NCBI GenBank assembly: GCA_017536545.1
Contig: JAFXHF010000023.1
Span: forward strand, 1-64,000
Length of the DNA: 64,000 bases
Source: a bacterium
Lineage (GTDB): Bacteria; Cyanobacteriota; Vampirovibrionia; Gastranaerophilales; Gastranaerophilaceae
Direction of reading: 5' to 3'
In this document: positions 26,146 through 35,395 of the stretch, in pieces
How positions within the stretch are numbered: position 1 is the stretch's first letter
How the letters are laid out: the number at the start of each line of letters is the position of its first letter
Notes under the pieces: generated by a model
What the model saw: only the letters and a program-made list of their open reading frames with translations
Databases searched by the model: none
Told to the model about the DNA's origin: nothing
Position numbers and translations under genes: made by a program

Positions 26146-27846
26146 ATGCATATACAAGCTATTCGAGGATTGCAGCCGAATTTCGAAGCTGCACAGGTCA
26201 ATATCCTCGCAACATCAGATAACCACGGTAACGTTCACAGTTTACCACTGTTATCCCAAACAATCGAAAACAATAAAAAAGATATCTTCGTAAATTCTGA
26301 AGATCCAAGCACATTAAACATTTTTGCTATCGCAGGCGACTGGTTTATCAACCCTTCTAAAAGGGGCTATTTGACAAAACCAAATATGACAAACGGGGAT
26401 ATCCAACTTCAATTTTTGACTAAATTTATCAATTATGTAAATGGTCAATCTGGTAAAAACTCAAACTTTGATACTGTATTCACTTTAGGCAACCACGATT
26501 TAGATGCCGGTGACAGATTTATGTACAAAGTTATGAGAAATGCAAAAATGAAAACGTTGGTAACTAACGTTGATGTAGAACATTCACCTGGCATACAAAA
26601 ACTTATGCTAAACACTGATAAAGTCGTTAAATCCGTTGTTTACGACGTACAAGACGATAAAGACCCAGGATTAAAACATAAAGTTTTATTCATCGGTGTA
26701 ACAATCCCAAGTATGAAGTTCTACAACCCAGGTCTATTGAAAACTATGAGCTTCTACGACGATTGCAACAAAAAAGACGCAAACTTAACTCCTGCAGATT
26801 TACAAGGAACATTTGCTGCAGTTCGAAAAGAAGTTGAAGCCTTCAAAAAGAAAAATCCAAAAGGTGCGGTAGTATTGTTATCACACACTGGAGCTCCAAT
26901 ATCAAAAATGATTAGAGATGAAGTTCCACAAATCAACGTTGTTCTTAATGGACACGACCACAAAAACTTAACTTCATTAAAAGGTAAAACTAACATCAAT
27001 TCACTTGGTAAAGATAACGAAATCATTAAATCTTTGAACTTACACTTTAACGATGAAGGTGATTTAGAATCAATTGATATGAACACCTTCTTCAGTAAAA
27101 CAACAGTTAAAGATAAATTAGCTACAAACGTATTACAAAAGGCACTTGAAGAAAGCTTCGCAAAAGACGTTGAACCATTAGTAAGCTTAACAAACATCAC
27201 AGGAAAACCTGTTTCATTAGACTACGGCGAATCAATTCGTTTCCAAAACAGCTATCTTGCAAACTGGTTAACAAGTGCTGTTAAACGTAGTGTTCGTACA
27301 ATCACAGGAGATCCAAACGTAATTGTTGGTATTCAATCATCAATTATTCGTGGTGGCATAAAAGATGGTTCTAGCAACCTAGATATTATGAAAATATTTG
27401 ACGGTGTTTCTGAAGACTTATCAGACGTTCAAGTTGGTAGAATTAAAGGTGAAGAGCTTGTAGGCTTGATTGTTGAAAACATCAAGGGTAATTTAAAAGC
27501 TCCAAAACGTAACACTATTATTCAATGGTCAGATATTCAAGTTAACAGAACAATGATTGCAAACATATTAGAAGGTAAAATTGATAAACCATTCTCAGAT
27601 GCAATCAGGATTAGAAACGAAGAAACTAACGAATTTGAACCTATCGAAACATATAAACAATACAAAATTGCAATCGGTGAAAAATTCTTGGTAAAAGACG
27701 ATATCGAATGGCCAGGAAGAATCAGAGACAGATTCAATTCAATGCACAGAACATACGATCAATTACTAAGAAGTTATATTGCATCAGACGATATCAACTT
27801 CCAACTAAAAGTAACTCAAAAAACACAAGAACAACGTATTCTGTAG
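26146..27846 (+). CDS. 5'-nucleotidase/metallophosphatase family protein without signal peptide
   Basis: Two-domain UshA-like phosphohydrolase of 566 residues. The metallophosphatase half shows TSDNHG (Asp25, His27), AGDW (Asp65), GNHD (115-118), LLSHTG and NGHDHK, i.e. the full set of metal ligands. The C-terminal substrate domain contains DYGESIRFQNSYLANWL and the IQSSIIRGGI segment. Members usually act on nucleotides in the periplasm and carry a signal peptide. This one instead begins MHIQAIRGLQPNFEA, resembling the short N-terminal signature of lineage proteins in this window. A strong AAGGAG lies before the ATG. Single-gene unit, divergent from the giant gene. Confidence 0.85.
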   Translation: MHIQAIRGLQPNFEAAQVNILATSDNHGNVHSLPLLSQTIENNKKDIFVNSEDPSTLNIFAIAGDWFINPSKRGYLTKPNMTNGDIQLQFLTKFINYVNGQSGKNSNFDTVFTLGNHDLDAGDRFMYKVMRNAKMKTLVTNVDVEHSPGIQKLMLNTDKVVKSVVYDVQDDKDPGLKHKVLFIGVTIPSMKFYNPGLLKTMSFYDDCNKKDANLTPADLQGTFAAVRKEVEAFKKKNPKGAVVLLSHTGAPISKMIRDEVPQINVVLNGHDHKNLTSLKGKTNINSLGKDNEIIKSLNLHFNDEGDLESIDMNTFFSKTTVKDKLATNVLQKALEESFAKDVEPLVSLTNITGKPVSLDYGESIRFQNSYLANWLTSAVKRSVRTITGDPNVIVGIQSSIIRGGIKDGSSNLDIMKIFDGVSEDLSDVQVGRIKGEELVGLIVENIKGNLKAPKRNTIIQWSDIQVNRTMIANILEGKIDKPFSDAIRIRNEETNEFEPIETYKQYKIAIGEKFLVKDDIEWPGRIRDRFNSMHRTYDQLLRSYIASDDINFQLKVTQKTQEQRIL

Positions 27847-27863
27847 CATTTGAATTACAAAAG

Positions 27864-27901
27864 AAAAGAGTCGGTTTAACTCCTAGAAACCGACTCTTTT
27901 T
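27864..27901. terminator. Bidirectional terminator
   Basis: A 14-bp perfect stem (27864-27877 with 27887-27900) with T runs on both sides, shared by the 5'-nucleotidase gene and the convergent PAD-like gene. Confidence 0.92.
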
Positions 27902-27917
27902 GTTTATACAATTTCGA

Positions 27918-29057
27918 TTAAATAATTTCAGAAGATGCACAATGAATACCGCCAAGATTATTCAACAAACTCGGAACAGCATAATCCTGCCCTTCAATAT
28001 AATGAATATTCTCTTTTTTAATGTAAGGTGCTACACTATCTTCAAACATTTTTTTAAAACTAAAACCAACTTTTTGTTCAAATTCTCTATCTAAACCAAA
28101 GTACAAATCATTTGTGGAAGCATTTGTAATTACAACAGTATCTCCCACACTATTTTTGTGAAGAATTGCATTAGCAAAATTGGTTCCATATTGATGCTGA
28201 ATTTGTCCATTCGTACGTAAGAATTGATAAACTCTACCAGGAATACGAATTGGCTTATAGCCAGCTTTTTCAAGAGCTGCTACAGCTTCATCTGTTTTTG
28301 CATAAGGTGAATTTCCAGAAATACGTTGAAAACCCACCAATAATTTAAATAAATTATCTCTTAAATCAAACATCCTACGAGCTTCTGTTTCTCGAATTTT
28401 TAAGAAGTTATTTTTGACATACTCTTCAATTTTTAAGATCCCTTCAACTATACCCTTCAAGGTTAATTCATCATCACATACAAAAGCTCGTTTAGCATCA
28501 TCAACAAACATAAAAGCATCTAAATGAGCTGCAACTTGAGGAATTGAATGAACCCTATCAACCTGAAATCTATCTTTTATTTCTTCGACACTAAGACCAT
28601 TCTTCAGTTCATAGTTTCCAACCAAAATCTCTTTTTGACCTTTTGTTTCAACATTTATAAAATTCCCACCTTGAAGATGGTAAGAGTTTGGAGAATACTT
28701 TTTACCAAAATACGCTTCCAGTTTCGATCCAATTTCTTTAATTAAAGGAACAGCAGGATTGTGCTCAGTTTCTAAAAAAAGATTTTTCTCGGTAAAACTA
28801 AATAAATCTTGAGCCCACATTACTTGAAATGGTATTGTTCCCTCTGGTGCGAAATTTTCAGAAACTATATCACCATTTTTACCTAACGTAAACACATCTA
28901 ATCCCGTTTTAGAACGCAACAAACGAATTTCGCTTGCTATTCCACCGATATCTGATGTCATAAAAATACCTTTTAAAGGTCGAGCATTCATACCTTTGAA
29001 AGCAAGATTATAAGATTGCGTATTTTTGATATCCATATTGATATCAAAATAGAACAT
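27918..29057 (-). CDS. Peptidylarginine/agmatine deiminase-like enzyme
   Basis: Guanidine-modifying enzyme superfamily, judged by ordered motifs: WAQD (81-84, like the WxQD of PAD enzymes), HLQGGNF (127-133), AHLDAFMFVDD (177-187, His178 and Asp180) and the C-terminal GGIHCASSEI with catalytic-type Cys373. The 379 residues fit agmatine deiminases and single-domain PADs. Whether the substrate is free agmatine/arginine or protein arginine cannot be read. The second in-frame Met at 29036 gives MDIKNTQSYNLAFKG, matching the lineage N-terminal signature; the choice of start is uncertain because neither has a good Shine-Dalgarno. Last gene of the operon with tcdA and a small secreted protein. Confidence 0.7.
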   Translation of the reverse strand: MFYFDINMDIKNTQSYNLAFKGMNARPLKGIFMTSDIGGIASEIRLLRSKTGLDVFTLGKNGDIVSENFAPEGTIPFQVMWAQDLFSFTEKNLFLETEHNPAVPLIKEIGSKLEAYFGKKYSPNSYHLQGGNFINVETKGQKEILVGNYELKNGLSVEEIKDRFQVDRVHSIPQVAAHLDAFMFVDDAKRAFVCDDELTLKGIVEGILKIEEYVKNNFLKIRETEARRMFDLRDNLFKLLVGFQRISGNSPYAKTDEAVAALEKAGYKPIRIPGRVYQFLRTNGQIQHQYGTNFANAILHKNSVGDTVVITNASTNDLYFGLDREFEQKVGFSFKKMFEDSVAPYIKKENIHYIEGQDYAVPSLLNNLGGIHCASSEII

Positions 29058-29073
29058 AAATTATTTTGCCAAA

Positions 29074-29499
29074 CTATTGAGAGAGTCTTTTTTCTTTAGA
29101 ACGTTGCATGAAAAATTTCATCGCCTGTGTATCTACTGGGCATTTCTCTTCAAACATTCCCATTCTAGAAAGAATTTGGTCTTCAATGTGCTGTCTTTCT
29201 GCATCTACTTTTATTGAATCATAAGAAGAATAAAGCACTTTTAACCTTCTGCAATCAGGAGTTTGAACATTAGTAAAATAGTTCAAGCAAGCGTGAGCTG
29301 TTTTGGGTTTATAGTTTTCGAAAGATTTTCGAGTAGCCTCAAATTGTGATTGATTACCACCTTTTAGTGCATAATTTTTAGCCTTATTAGCATAATTTCT
29401 AAGATAATTTGTGTATTCTTCAGGAGTTGGACAGTAGCTTGAAGCCATCACTGATGAACCCATAAAACACAAACATAATATCAAAATAATCTTTTTCAT
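29074..29499 (-). CDS. Small secreted cysteine-containing protein
   Basis: Not recognised. 141 residues with a clear Sec signal peptide (MKKIILILCLCFMGSSVMA, cleavage probably after VMA). The mature part has four cysteines, in YCP, HACL, PDCRR and EKCP contexts, and looks helical and basic. It sits between tcdA (12-base gap) and the PAD-like gene (16-base gap), so all three are likely one transcript. Four cysteines suggest two disulfides in the periplasm. Confidence 0.75.
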   Translation of the reverse strand: MKKIILILCLCFMGSSVMASSYCPTPEEYTNYLRNYANKAKNYALKGGNQSQFEATRKSFENYKPKTAHACLNYFTNVQTPDCRRLKVLYSSYDSIKVDAERQHIEDQILSRMGMFEEKCPVDTQAMKFFMQRSKEKRLSQ

Positions 29500-29511
29500 T
29501 TACGCAATACC

Positions 29512-30213
29512 TTATTTAATTAAATCTTTAATAACTTCACCCGCAATAATTAGCCCAACAACAGACGGAACAAAAGAAATACTCCCTGGAATTGATTTGC
29601 CTGTTTTTTCATCTATTAAACCTAATTTTTGAGGAATTTCCTTTGAATAAACTACTTTCACGTCTATTATATTTCTTTTTTTGAGTTCAGTTCTCATTAC
29701 TCTTGCTAACGGACATACTGAAGTTTCAGAAATATCTACAACTTCAAACTTTGTAGGATCTAATTTGTTTCCTGCTCCCATCGCACAAATTATAGGCGTC
29801 CCTGCCGATTTTGCACGCTCTACGAGCGACAATTTACCCCCAACAGTATCGATTGCATCAACAACATAATCATATTGAGAAAAATCGAATTGTCCTGCGG
29901 TTTCTGGGGTATAAAACATCTGATATGTATTAATTTTTACATCTGGATTTATTTCCAACGCACGTTCTTTTGCCACTTCAACTTTAGAACGACCAACAGT
30001 TTTAGTTGTAGCAATAATTTGACGGTTAATATTAGAAATTGAAACAACATCATTATCAATTAAATCAAGAGTTCCAACTCCACTTCTTACAAGTGCTTCA
30101 ACAACATAACCACCAACGCCGCCAACACCAAAAACGGCAACACGTGAATTAGCAAGTTTTTCAACCGCTTTTTCACCTATCAATAATTCTGTTCTTGAAA
30201 ATTTTTCCAACAC
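29512..30213 (-). CDS. tcdA: tRNA threonylcarbamoyladenosine dehydratase
   Basis: E1-like ATP-dependent enzyme that cyclises t6A to ct6A at position 37 of ANN-decoding tRNAs. The Rossmann motif VAVFGVGGVGGYVVEAL (25-41), the NRQI segment (63-66) and the GAGNKLDP phrase identify the TcdA/CsdL family. Start is GTG at 30213 with GAGG four bases upstream. 233 residues. First gene of a three-gene operon. tsaB and tsaE, which act earlier in the same modification, lie 7 kb away. Confidence 0.9.
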   Translation of the reverse strand: MLEKFSRTELLIGEKAVEKLANSRVAVFGVGGVGGYVVEALVRSGVGTLDLIDNDVVSISNINRQIIATTKTVGRSKVEVAKERALEINPDVKINTYQMFYTPETAGQFDFSQYDYVVDAIDTVGGKLSLVERAKSAGTPIICAMGAGNKLDPTKFEVVDISETSVCPLARVMRTELKKRNIIDVKVVYSKEIPQKLGLIDEKTGKSIPGSISFVPSVVGLIIAGEVIKDLIK

Positions 30214-30276
30214 AAAACCTCAATTGCTTACAATATAATTAAATTATACTTCAAAGCAAAGGTCAATCTTTTAAGT

Positions 30277-32397
30277 TTACTTCAAAGAAATAGTATTTTT
30301 CAAATCCTCAATAAACTCATGCCTGTACAAAAATCCAAGATGTGCACCGTTATCTATCAGAACCAACTTATCATTTGCATATTCTCTTAATTTCTTTAAT
30401 TGATGAGAATTAGTTAAATAATCGTTCATAGAGTGATAAATCTTGTAATTATCATTATTTTGCAAATAACTCGCAATTGAATGTAAACTCGTTTCATATG
30501 ACAAATCATCACAAGAATTATCTTCAACAGATAACAAATAATGTTTTGTATAATCCTCATAACCCATATTATTTATTCTTGAATAAATTTCAGCAGGCTT
30601 ACGCTCTCTTGACTTTTCCATAGTGTAAACTAAATCCGACAATTTTTGATGCATTATAAAACCTGTTATGAGTTTTCCTTCTTCTTCTGTAAAAGGTAAA
30701 TTATTAATCGGTGAATCTATTTCATTTTTAACATCAAATAATTGTAAAACTTTAGCCGCAGTTTCTGCAACTTTTTGTTTGAAATCTTCAGGAGAATTAT
30801 TCCAATCTTCAGAATTCTTATCAACTTGACGCATAGCATAAATAAGTTCTATTGGAGGACAAATTGAAATAAATTTAGCGTCACCTAAAGTATTTTCATT
30901 TGATTCTTTTGCCGCCACAAAAAGGGATGTTAAAGCCCCAAACGAAGTCCCTATAAAAACTTTTTGTCCAAACTCTCGACTATATTTTTTTGATAAATGC
31001 TCGATAATTTTACCAGTTAAAGGTCGTAAATTTTCAGCATCTTGAGCTGGCAACCCTGGGCGATAAGTGGCAGGCATACTCTTTACAAATTCCCATTGAA
31101 AATGACTCCCCTGAATAATAACAGAATATCCAGCATCATAAAATAATTTTGCAAACAGCACAGAATGAGATGAATTAACACCTTCACCAATAGATGGGTA
31201 AATAATCACAAGGGGAGATTTCTCTTTATCTGCATTAGGTTGCAAAATATACTTAAAATCATAATCTTCTCGCCCCTCACATAAATTTACAGATGAAGTT
31301 TTAATTCGTTGTGCAAAACTTCTATTCCAAATAGACAATTCATTCCATATAGACTTATTCACATCGGGGACATTAAATAACGATGTCCTCATAGAATCAA
31401 CAACTGGATTTTGAGGATTATAACCTTTTAATTTTATGTCGGGAACAAGTTTAAATTCTTTCGCTTCGAAATTACTAGTCGCTATATCATCGATATTTGC
31501 CCCTCCATACAATAAATCTGGAATAATTTCTGATGATACTTCTATTTTTACAATTTTTTCTTCATTCGGAAGTTTTTCTTCTTTTTTTACTTTTACTTGA
31601 TTTGCACTTTTTACTTGTTCTTCTGCTTGAACTAATTCTTCTTCCTTCACTTTAACAAACAAATTTTGCGTAACATCAACTCTATCTAAATTTGCACATT
31701 TTATAAATGTTTCAACTCCAAACATCTTTTTTGCAATATCATAAGAATCCGCATAAGTTGACTCAAGCATTGATAAAAAAGGTTGCATAAAAGATGTCTT
31801 ATTAACCATTAATCCAGCTTTTACAAAAGCAAGAACAGGGGAAATGATATAAGATGCTGGGTTTAGTGCAACATCTAATATTTTCCCTAAAATTCCCCTT
31901 GAACTAACAAACGATAAAATTGGTAACACAAAATACGGCCCCGATTTCATTTTACAACCTGACAAAGCTTGTTCCATATTTTCTTTTGATTGTTCTATCT
32001 TAAAAATATGCTTAGCAGGGTCAAACATTCCACCTAAACCTAAAACCGTATTTGTAAAAAATCTTACAGTTTCATTTTTTGAAGTTTCAAAATCCTTTTG
32101 CAAAAGACTACTAACAAGCCTGATTGGGAATTCTATATTTTGAGTAGCTGAATAAATCCTATCCATCCCATATTGTGGCATTAAAGATGCCCATAAAATA
32201 TGTATTGGTTTTATAATATATTTATTCAAACCCAAGTTAAAATTATGTACTTTTCTATTTATATTTTCGTGTTTATCTTCACCTAAAAACTCTTGAGTAT
32301 AATCTGGATATTTTGTTTCTGTAGCTAAAACAACGCACCCAGAATTTATAAATAAACTCAAGAAAATAAGAAAGACTACAAGTCCTTTTTTAAACAT
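30277..32397 (-). CDS. MlaA-like lipoprotein fused to an alpha/beta hydrolase
   Basis: One 706-residue chain. Residues 1-21 are a lipoprotein-type signal (INSGC, Cys21; the -3 Asn is unusual). Residues about 40-225 match MlaA/VacJ, the outer-membrane lipoprotein that removes phospholipids from the outer leaflet: phrases such as NRKVHNFNLGLNKY, the Asn/Pro-rich middle and RFFTNTVLGLGGMFDPAKH. A charged Lys/Glu linker covers about 245-290. From about 380 an alpha/beta hydrolase follows, with the nucleophile elbow GTSFG (Ser485), a candidate acid in the NDYLTNSHQL segment and His686 in GAHLGF. The frame is continuous and no internal stop is present. MlaE is encoded at 44672. Confidence 0.82.
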   Translation of the reverse strand: MFKKGLVVFLIFLSLFINSGCVVLATETKYPDYTQEFLGEDKHENINRKVHNFNLGLNKYIIKPIHILWASLMPQYGMDRIYSATQNIEFPIRLVSSLLQKDFETSKNETVRFFTNTVLGLGGMFDPAKHIFKIEQSKENMEQALSGCKMKSGPYFVLPILSFVSSRGILGKILDVALNPASYIISPVLAFVKAGLMVNKTSFMQPFLSMLESTYADSYDIAKKMFGVETFIKCANLDRVDVTQNLFVKVKEEELVQAEEQVKSANQVKVKKEEKLPNEEKIVKIEVSSEIIPDLLYGGANIDDIATSNFEAKEFKLVPDIKLKGYNPQNPVVDSMRTSLFNVPDVNKSIWNELSIWNRSFAQRIKTSSVNLCEGREDYDFKYILQPNADKEKSPLVIIYPSIGEGVNSSHSVLFAKLFYDAGYSVIIQGSHFQWEFVKSMPATYRPGLPAQDAENLRPLTGKIIEHLSKKYSREFGQKVFIGTSFGALTSLFVAAKESNENTLGDAKFISICPPIELIYAMRQVDKNSEDWNNSPEDFKQKVAETAAKVLQLFDVKNEIDSPINNLPFTEEEGKLITGFIMHQKLSDLVYTMEKSRERKPAEIYSRINNMGYEDYTKHYLLSVEDNSCDDLSYETSLHSIASYLQNNDNYKIYHSMNDYLTNSHQLKKLREYANDKLVLIDNGAHLGFLYRHEFIEDLKNTISLK

Positions 32398-32405
32398 AAA
32401 ATCCC

Positions 32406-32449
32406 CTTTTAATACAAATTAATCTTAGTAATATTGATTGTATTAAAAG
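32406..32449 (-). repeat. 12-bp inverted repeat at the ribosome binding site of the MlaA fusion
   Basis: CTTTTAATACAA (32406-32417) and TTGTATTAAAAG (32438-32449) are perfect complements. On the minus strand the second arm runs into the GGGG Shine-Dalgarno of the fusion gene. It may be a weak terminator for the upstream gene or a translational hairpin. Confidence 0.5.
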
Positions 32450-32490
32450 CAAAAATCTGAAATATTAGACAACAGAATAAGACAATCGGA

Positions 32491-33201
32491 CTAAACTAAT
32501 CTTTGTTCAAAATTAGCATTAACTAATGTGTAAGATTTCTTCTTACCCTTTGTTGTTTCTTCAAAAAAAGCACTGAACACTGTATTTTTAGGATCACTTT
32601 TTGCTGCTGGACTACGTAAAAGCTCCATTACGGTTTCATGGTAAGCCGCTTTTGCTGCCATCAATTCTGGTTCAAATTCAGCTGTAGCTTTAACTTTTGC
32701 ATCAGCATATTTATGACCATAAAAGTATTGTAAATCTTCGGTTAACCTCTTAATTTGAGATTGAACTTGTTTAATTCTCTCTGCACAAGAATCTAAAACA
32801 GAAACTGAACGACCTGTAAAAATATAAGGTCTAACTAACCCTGTTGTCATATCAGTATTAAAATATGAAGCAGCTCTATCCTGTCCTTTTGTTCTATAAT
32901 CTTCATCACGATTTATAAAAAATCTTGTAAGTCTTTCTCTTAGAGCTTTAGTCGCAGGTGTTTCAGGTCTGGATTTCACACTAGAACCTTGGGCAGCTTT
33001 CATTCTTTTATTGTAATCATGATTCAACCAAGTAATGATTTTCTTTTGCAAAGTGTTTTTAATCAAATCACCATCCGTAACCATTCTATAAGAACCATCA
33101 CCTGATTTCACATAATATAAGCAAGGATGAATAGCTCCGAAAGTTGGATTAGACCTGTTTTGATAGTTATACGGGGTAGCACTAATTGATTGAATATTCA
33201 T
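32491..33201 (-). CDS. Hypothetical protein with N-terminal FGA signature
   Basis: Not recognised. 236 residues starting MNIQSISATPYNYQNRSNPT and then FGAI (21-24), the clearest example here of the short N-terminal lineage signature. The body is helical and basic, with a coiled-coil-like stretch near 140-165 (ERIKQVQSQIKRLTEDL). No signal peptide or membrane segment. It lies upstream of the MlaA fusion gene on the same strand, 93 bases apart with an inverted repeat between. Confidence 0.7.
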   Translation of the reverse strand: MNIQSISATPYNYQNRSNPTFGAIHPCLYYVKSGDGSYRMVTDGDLIKNTLQKKIITWLNHDYNKRMKAAQGSSVKSRPETPATKALRERLTRFFINRDEDYRTKGQDRAASYFNTDMTTGLVRPYIFTGRSVSVLDSCAERIKQVQSQIKRLTEDLQYFYGHKYADAKVKATAEFEPELMAAKAAYHETVMELLRSPAAKSDPKNTVFSAFFEETTKGKKKSYTLVNANFEQRLV

Positions 33202-33303
33202 ATTTACCTCAGACCATTTTGCAAAATTGTATTCTGATTAAACCTCATAAATAATATTTTTGCTACCTTAATAGTAAAACTATCAAAAATCCTGTTACAG
33301 AAA

Positions 33304-33331
33304 TTTACATTTATAATAGATAGACTATAAT
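33304..33331 (+). promoter_or_regulatory. Promoter of the SLH protein gene
   Basis: -35 TTTACA (33304-33309), 16-base spacer, perfect -10 TATAAT (33326-33331). The leader is about 35 bases and ends in a strong AGGAGG, suggesting high expression. Confidence 0.7.
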
Positions 33332-33372
33332 TATGGTAAATTTAAATTGAGGTTATGTTATAGGAGGGATAT

Positions 33373-34518
33373 ATGAAAAATATATTAAAAGCACTTTTAT
33401 CAGTAGCAGTAGTTGCTTTTGGTATTATGCCAGCAATCGCATTTCCTGATGTAAATAGTGATCATTGGGCAGCTGCAGAAATCAAATTATTATCAGAACA
33501 AGGTGTTATCGTTGGTTATCCAGATGGGACATTCAAACCAGACGATAATGTTACAAGGGCTGAATTTGCAGCAATGGCAATTAGAGCTCTAAATCAACAC
33601 CATACAAAAGTTGTTCAACCAGTAAACTTCACTGACGTTACAGTTGATCACTGGGCTTATGAAGACATACAAAAAGCATTGTATTTTGATTTAATTTCAT
33701 ACGAAAAAGAAGGTGAATTATTCAGACCAGATGATTCTGTTTCAAGAGCTGAATCAATGGCTGTAGCAGTAAACGCACTAACAACAGAAACTATCAGCTT
33801 AGAAAAAGCTAAAAGTGTACTTGCAAAAAGATACATTGACACTCACACTATTCCAGAATGGTTCTTAATTCCAGCAGGAAAAGCTGAAATCTTAGGAATG
33901 ATTGTTGTGATACCATCAGCAGAAAAAGCATCTTTAGAAGCTGAAAGACCAGCAACAAGAGCTGAAGTTGCTGCAATTCTATTTAAAATGATGGAACAAG
34001 CAAAACTTAATCCAAACGCTAAATTAGCAGAAGCTATGAGAAAGAAAACAGGCGAAGGCTATGTTGTTCCAGAAGCAACTGTTCAAGGTAGCGTTGGCAC
34101 ACTTCCAGCTGGTTCTATTGTACCTATCAAATTAACAACATACATTAGCTCACAAACTTCAGAAGGTGGAGCAATGTACACAGCAACAGCACCACAAAAC
34201 TACGTAACAAAAGATAAATACATCCTAGTTAGACAAGGTGCAAATCTAAAAGGTCAATTACTTGACGTTAGACCTGGTCAATACTTTGTAAGAAACGGTG
34301 TTTTAGTTCTTAAAAACGCACTTATCACAACAGAAAACGACCAAACCACAAACTTCAACGCAGTTGGCGAAGTTGTAAAAGACAGAAACTGGTGGATGAA
34401 GTTCGTTAGATGGGCATTCAAAGGTGAAAAACTAGAAGTTCCTGCTGACGATGTTGTAAATGTAAAATTGTTAGAAGATCTTAGAATTGATTTGACTAAC
34501 GGTTGGATTTACGAATAA
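33373..34518 (+). CDS. Secreted protein with three S-layer homology domains
   Basis: Signal peptide ending AIA (residues 1-23). Three SLH domains follow: about 24-75 (FPDVNSDHWAAAEI, GYPDGTFKPDD, TRAEFAAMAIRAL), 86-137 (FTDVTVDHWAYEDI, FRPDDSVSRAE) and 154-209 (more degenerate, TRAEVAAILFKMME). The C-terminal 150 residues are beta-rich and have no porin pattern. SLH domains bind secondary cell-wall polymers or peptidoglycan; in the cyanobacterial line they often tether the outer membrane. Strong promoter, AGGAGG and own terminator point to an abundant monocistronic product. Confidence 0.9.
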   Translation: MKNILKALLSVAVVAFGIMPAIAFPDVNSDHWAAAEIKLLSEQGVIVGYPDGTFKPDDNVTRAEFAAMAIRALNQHHTKVVQPVNFTDVTVDHWAYEDIQKALYFDLISYEKEGELFRPDDSVSRAESMAVAVNALTTETISLEKAKSVLAKRYIDTHTIPEWFLIPAGKAEILGMIVVIPSAEKASLEAERPATRAEVAAILFKMMEQAKLNPNAKLAEAMRKKTGEGYVVPEATVQGSVGTLPAGSIVPIKLTTYISSQTSEGGAMYTATAPQNYVTKDKYILVRQGANLKGQLLDVRPGQYFVRNGVLVLKNALITTENDQTTNFNAVGEVVKDRNWWMKFVRWAFKGEKLEVPADDVVNVKLLEDLRIDLTNGWIYE

Positions 34519-34536
34519 GGTAAAATAAATTAGAAT

Positions 34537-34566
34537 AAAGGACTAACTATTTAAGTTAGTCCTTTT
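34537..34566 (+). terminator. Terminator after the SLH gene
   Basis: Perfect 12-bp stem AAAGGACTAACT/AGTTAGTCCTTT with a 5-base loop and following T residues. Confidence 0.9.
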
Positions 34567-34578
34567 ATTATGTTTTAC

Positions 34579-34607
34579 TTGCTTAACATGGACTTTTTTG
34601 ATAAAAT
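34579..34607 (+). promoter_or_regulatory. Promoter of the yebC operon
   Basis: -35 TTGCTT (34579-34584), 17-base spacer, -10 TAAAAT (34602-34607), about 30 bases before the yebC start. Confidence 0.6.
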
Positions 34608-34643
34608 CAAACCATAGGGATTAGAGAAAATAAAGAGGTAAAA

Positions 34644-35393
34644 ATGTCAGGACATTCAAAGTGGTCTACAATTAAACATAAAAAGGCCAAAACAGACTCA
34701 CAAAGAGCTGCAGTATTCCAAAAATACTCAAGAGAACTTATTGTATCAGCAAGACTTGGCGGACCTGATCCAGCTGGTAACTTCCGTTTAAGAACTGCGA
34801 TTGAAAAAGCTAAAGCTGCTGGACTTCCAAACGATAACATTAAAAGAGCTATTGAAAAAGGCTCAGGAGCTGGTGGAGCTGACAATTACGAAGAACTAAC
34901 ATACGAAGGATATGCAGCAGGCGGTGTTGCAGTTGTTTTAGAAGCAATGACTGACAATAGAAATAGAACTGCTGGGGACGTTAGAAGTATCTTCACAAAA
35001 TTTAATGGCAACCTAGGTGAATCAAACTGCGTAAGCTGGATGTTTGATAAAAAAGGTAGCATTGAATTCGAAAAATCTGTAGATTTTGACGCATTGTTTG
35101 AAGCTGCAATCAACCTTGACGCTGACGATGTTCAAGAAGAAGACGAGTGCTATAGAGTTCTAACTTCTGTTGAAAATTTCCAATCAGTTGTTGAAGGCTT
35201 GGAAGCTGAAGGTTTCAAAAGCACAACTGCAGAATTTACAAGAATTCCACAAAACAATGTTGAAGTTACAGACATTAAAGTTGCAACATCTATTATGAGA
35301 TTAATCGACAGATTAGAAGAATTAGATGATGTTCAAAATGTTTATGCAAACTTCGATATTCCAGATGAAATTTTGCAACAACTTGAGGTATAA
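34644..35393 (+). CDS. yebC: YebC/PmpR family protein
   Basis: Conserved cytoplasmic protein described as a transcriptional regulator and, for related proteins, as a ribosome-associated factor easing translation of difficult proline motifs. The N-terminus MSGHSKWSTIKHKKAK and the segment KAAGLPNDNIKRAIEKGSG are diagnostic, and 249 residues is the standard length. AGAGG lies before the ATG. First gene of yebC-GGDEF-tsaE-tsaB; the next start begins 2 bases after its stop. Confidence 0.95.
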   Translation: MSGHSKWSTIKHKKAKTDSQRAAVFQKYSRELIVSARLGGPDPAGNFRLRTAIEKAKAAGLPNDNIKRAIEKGSGAGGADNYEELTYEGYAAGGVAVVLEAMTDNRNRTAGDVRSIFTKFNGNLGESNCVSWMFDKKGSIEFEKSVDFDALFEAAINLDADDVQEEDECYRVLTSVENFQSVVEGLEAEGFKSTTAEFTRIPQNNVEVTDIKVATSIMRLIDRLEELDDVQNVYANFDIPDEILQQLEV

Positions 35394-35395
35394 AC

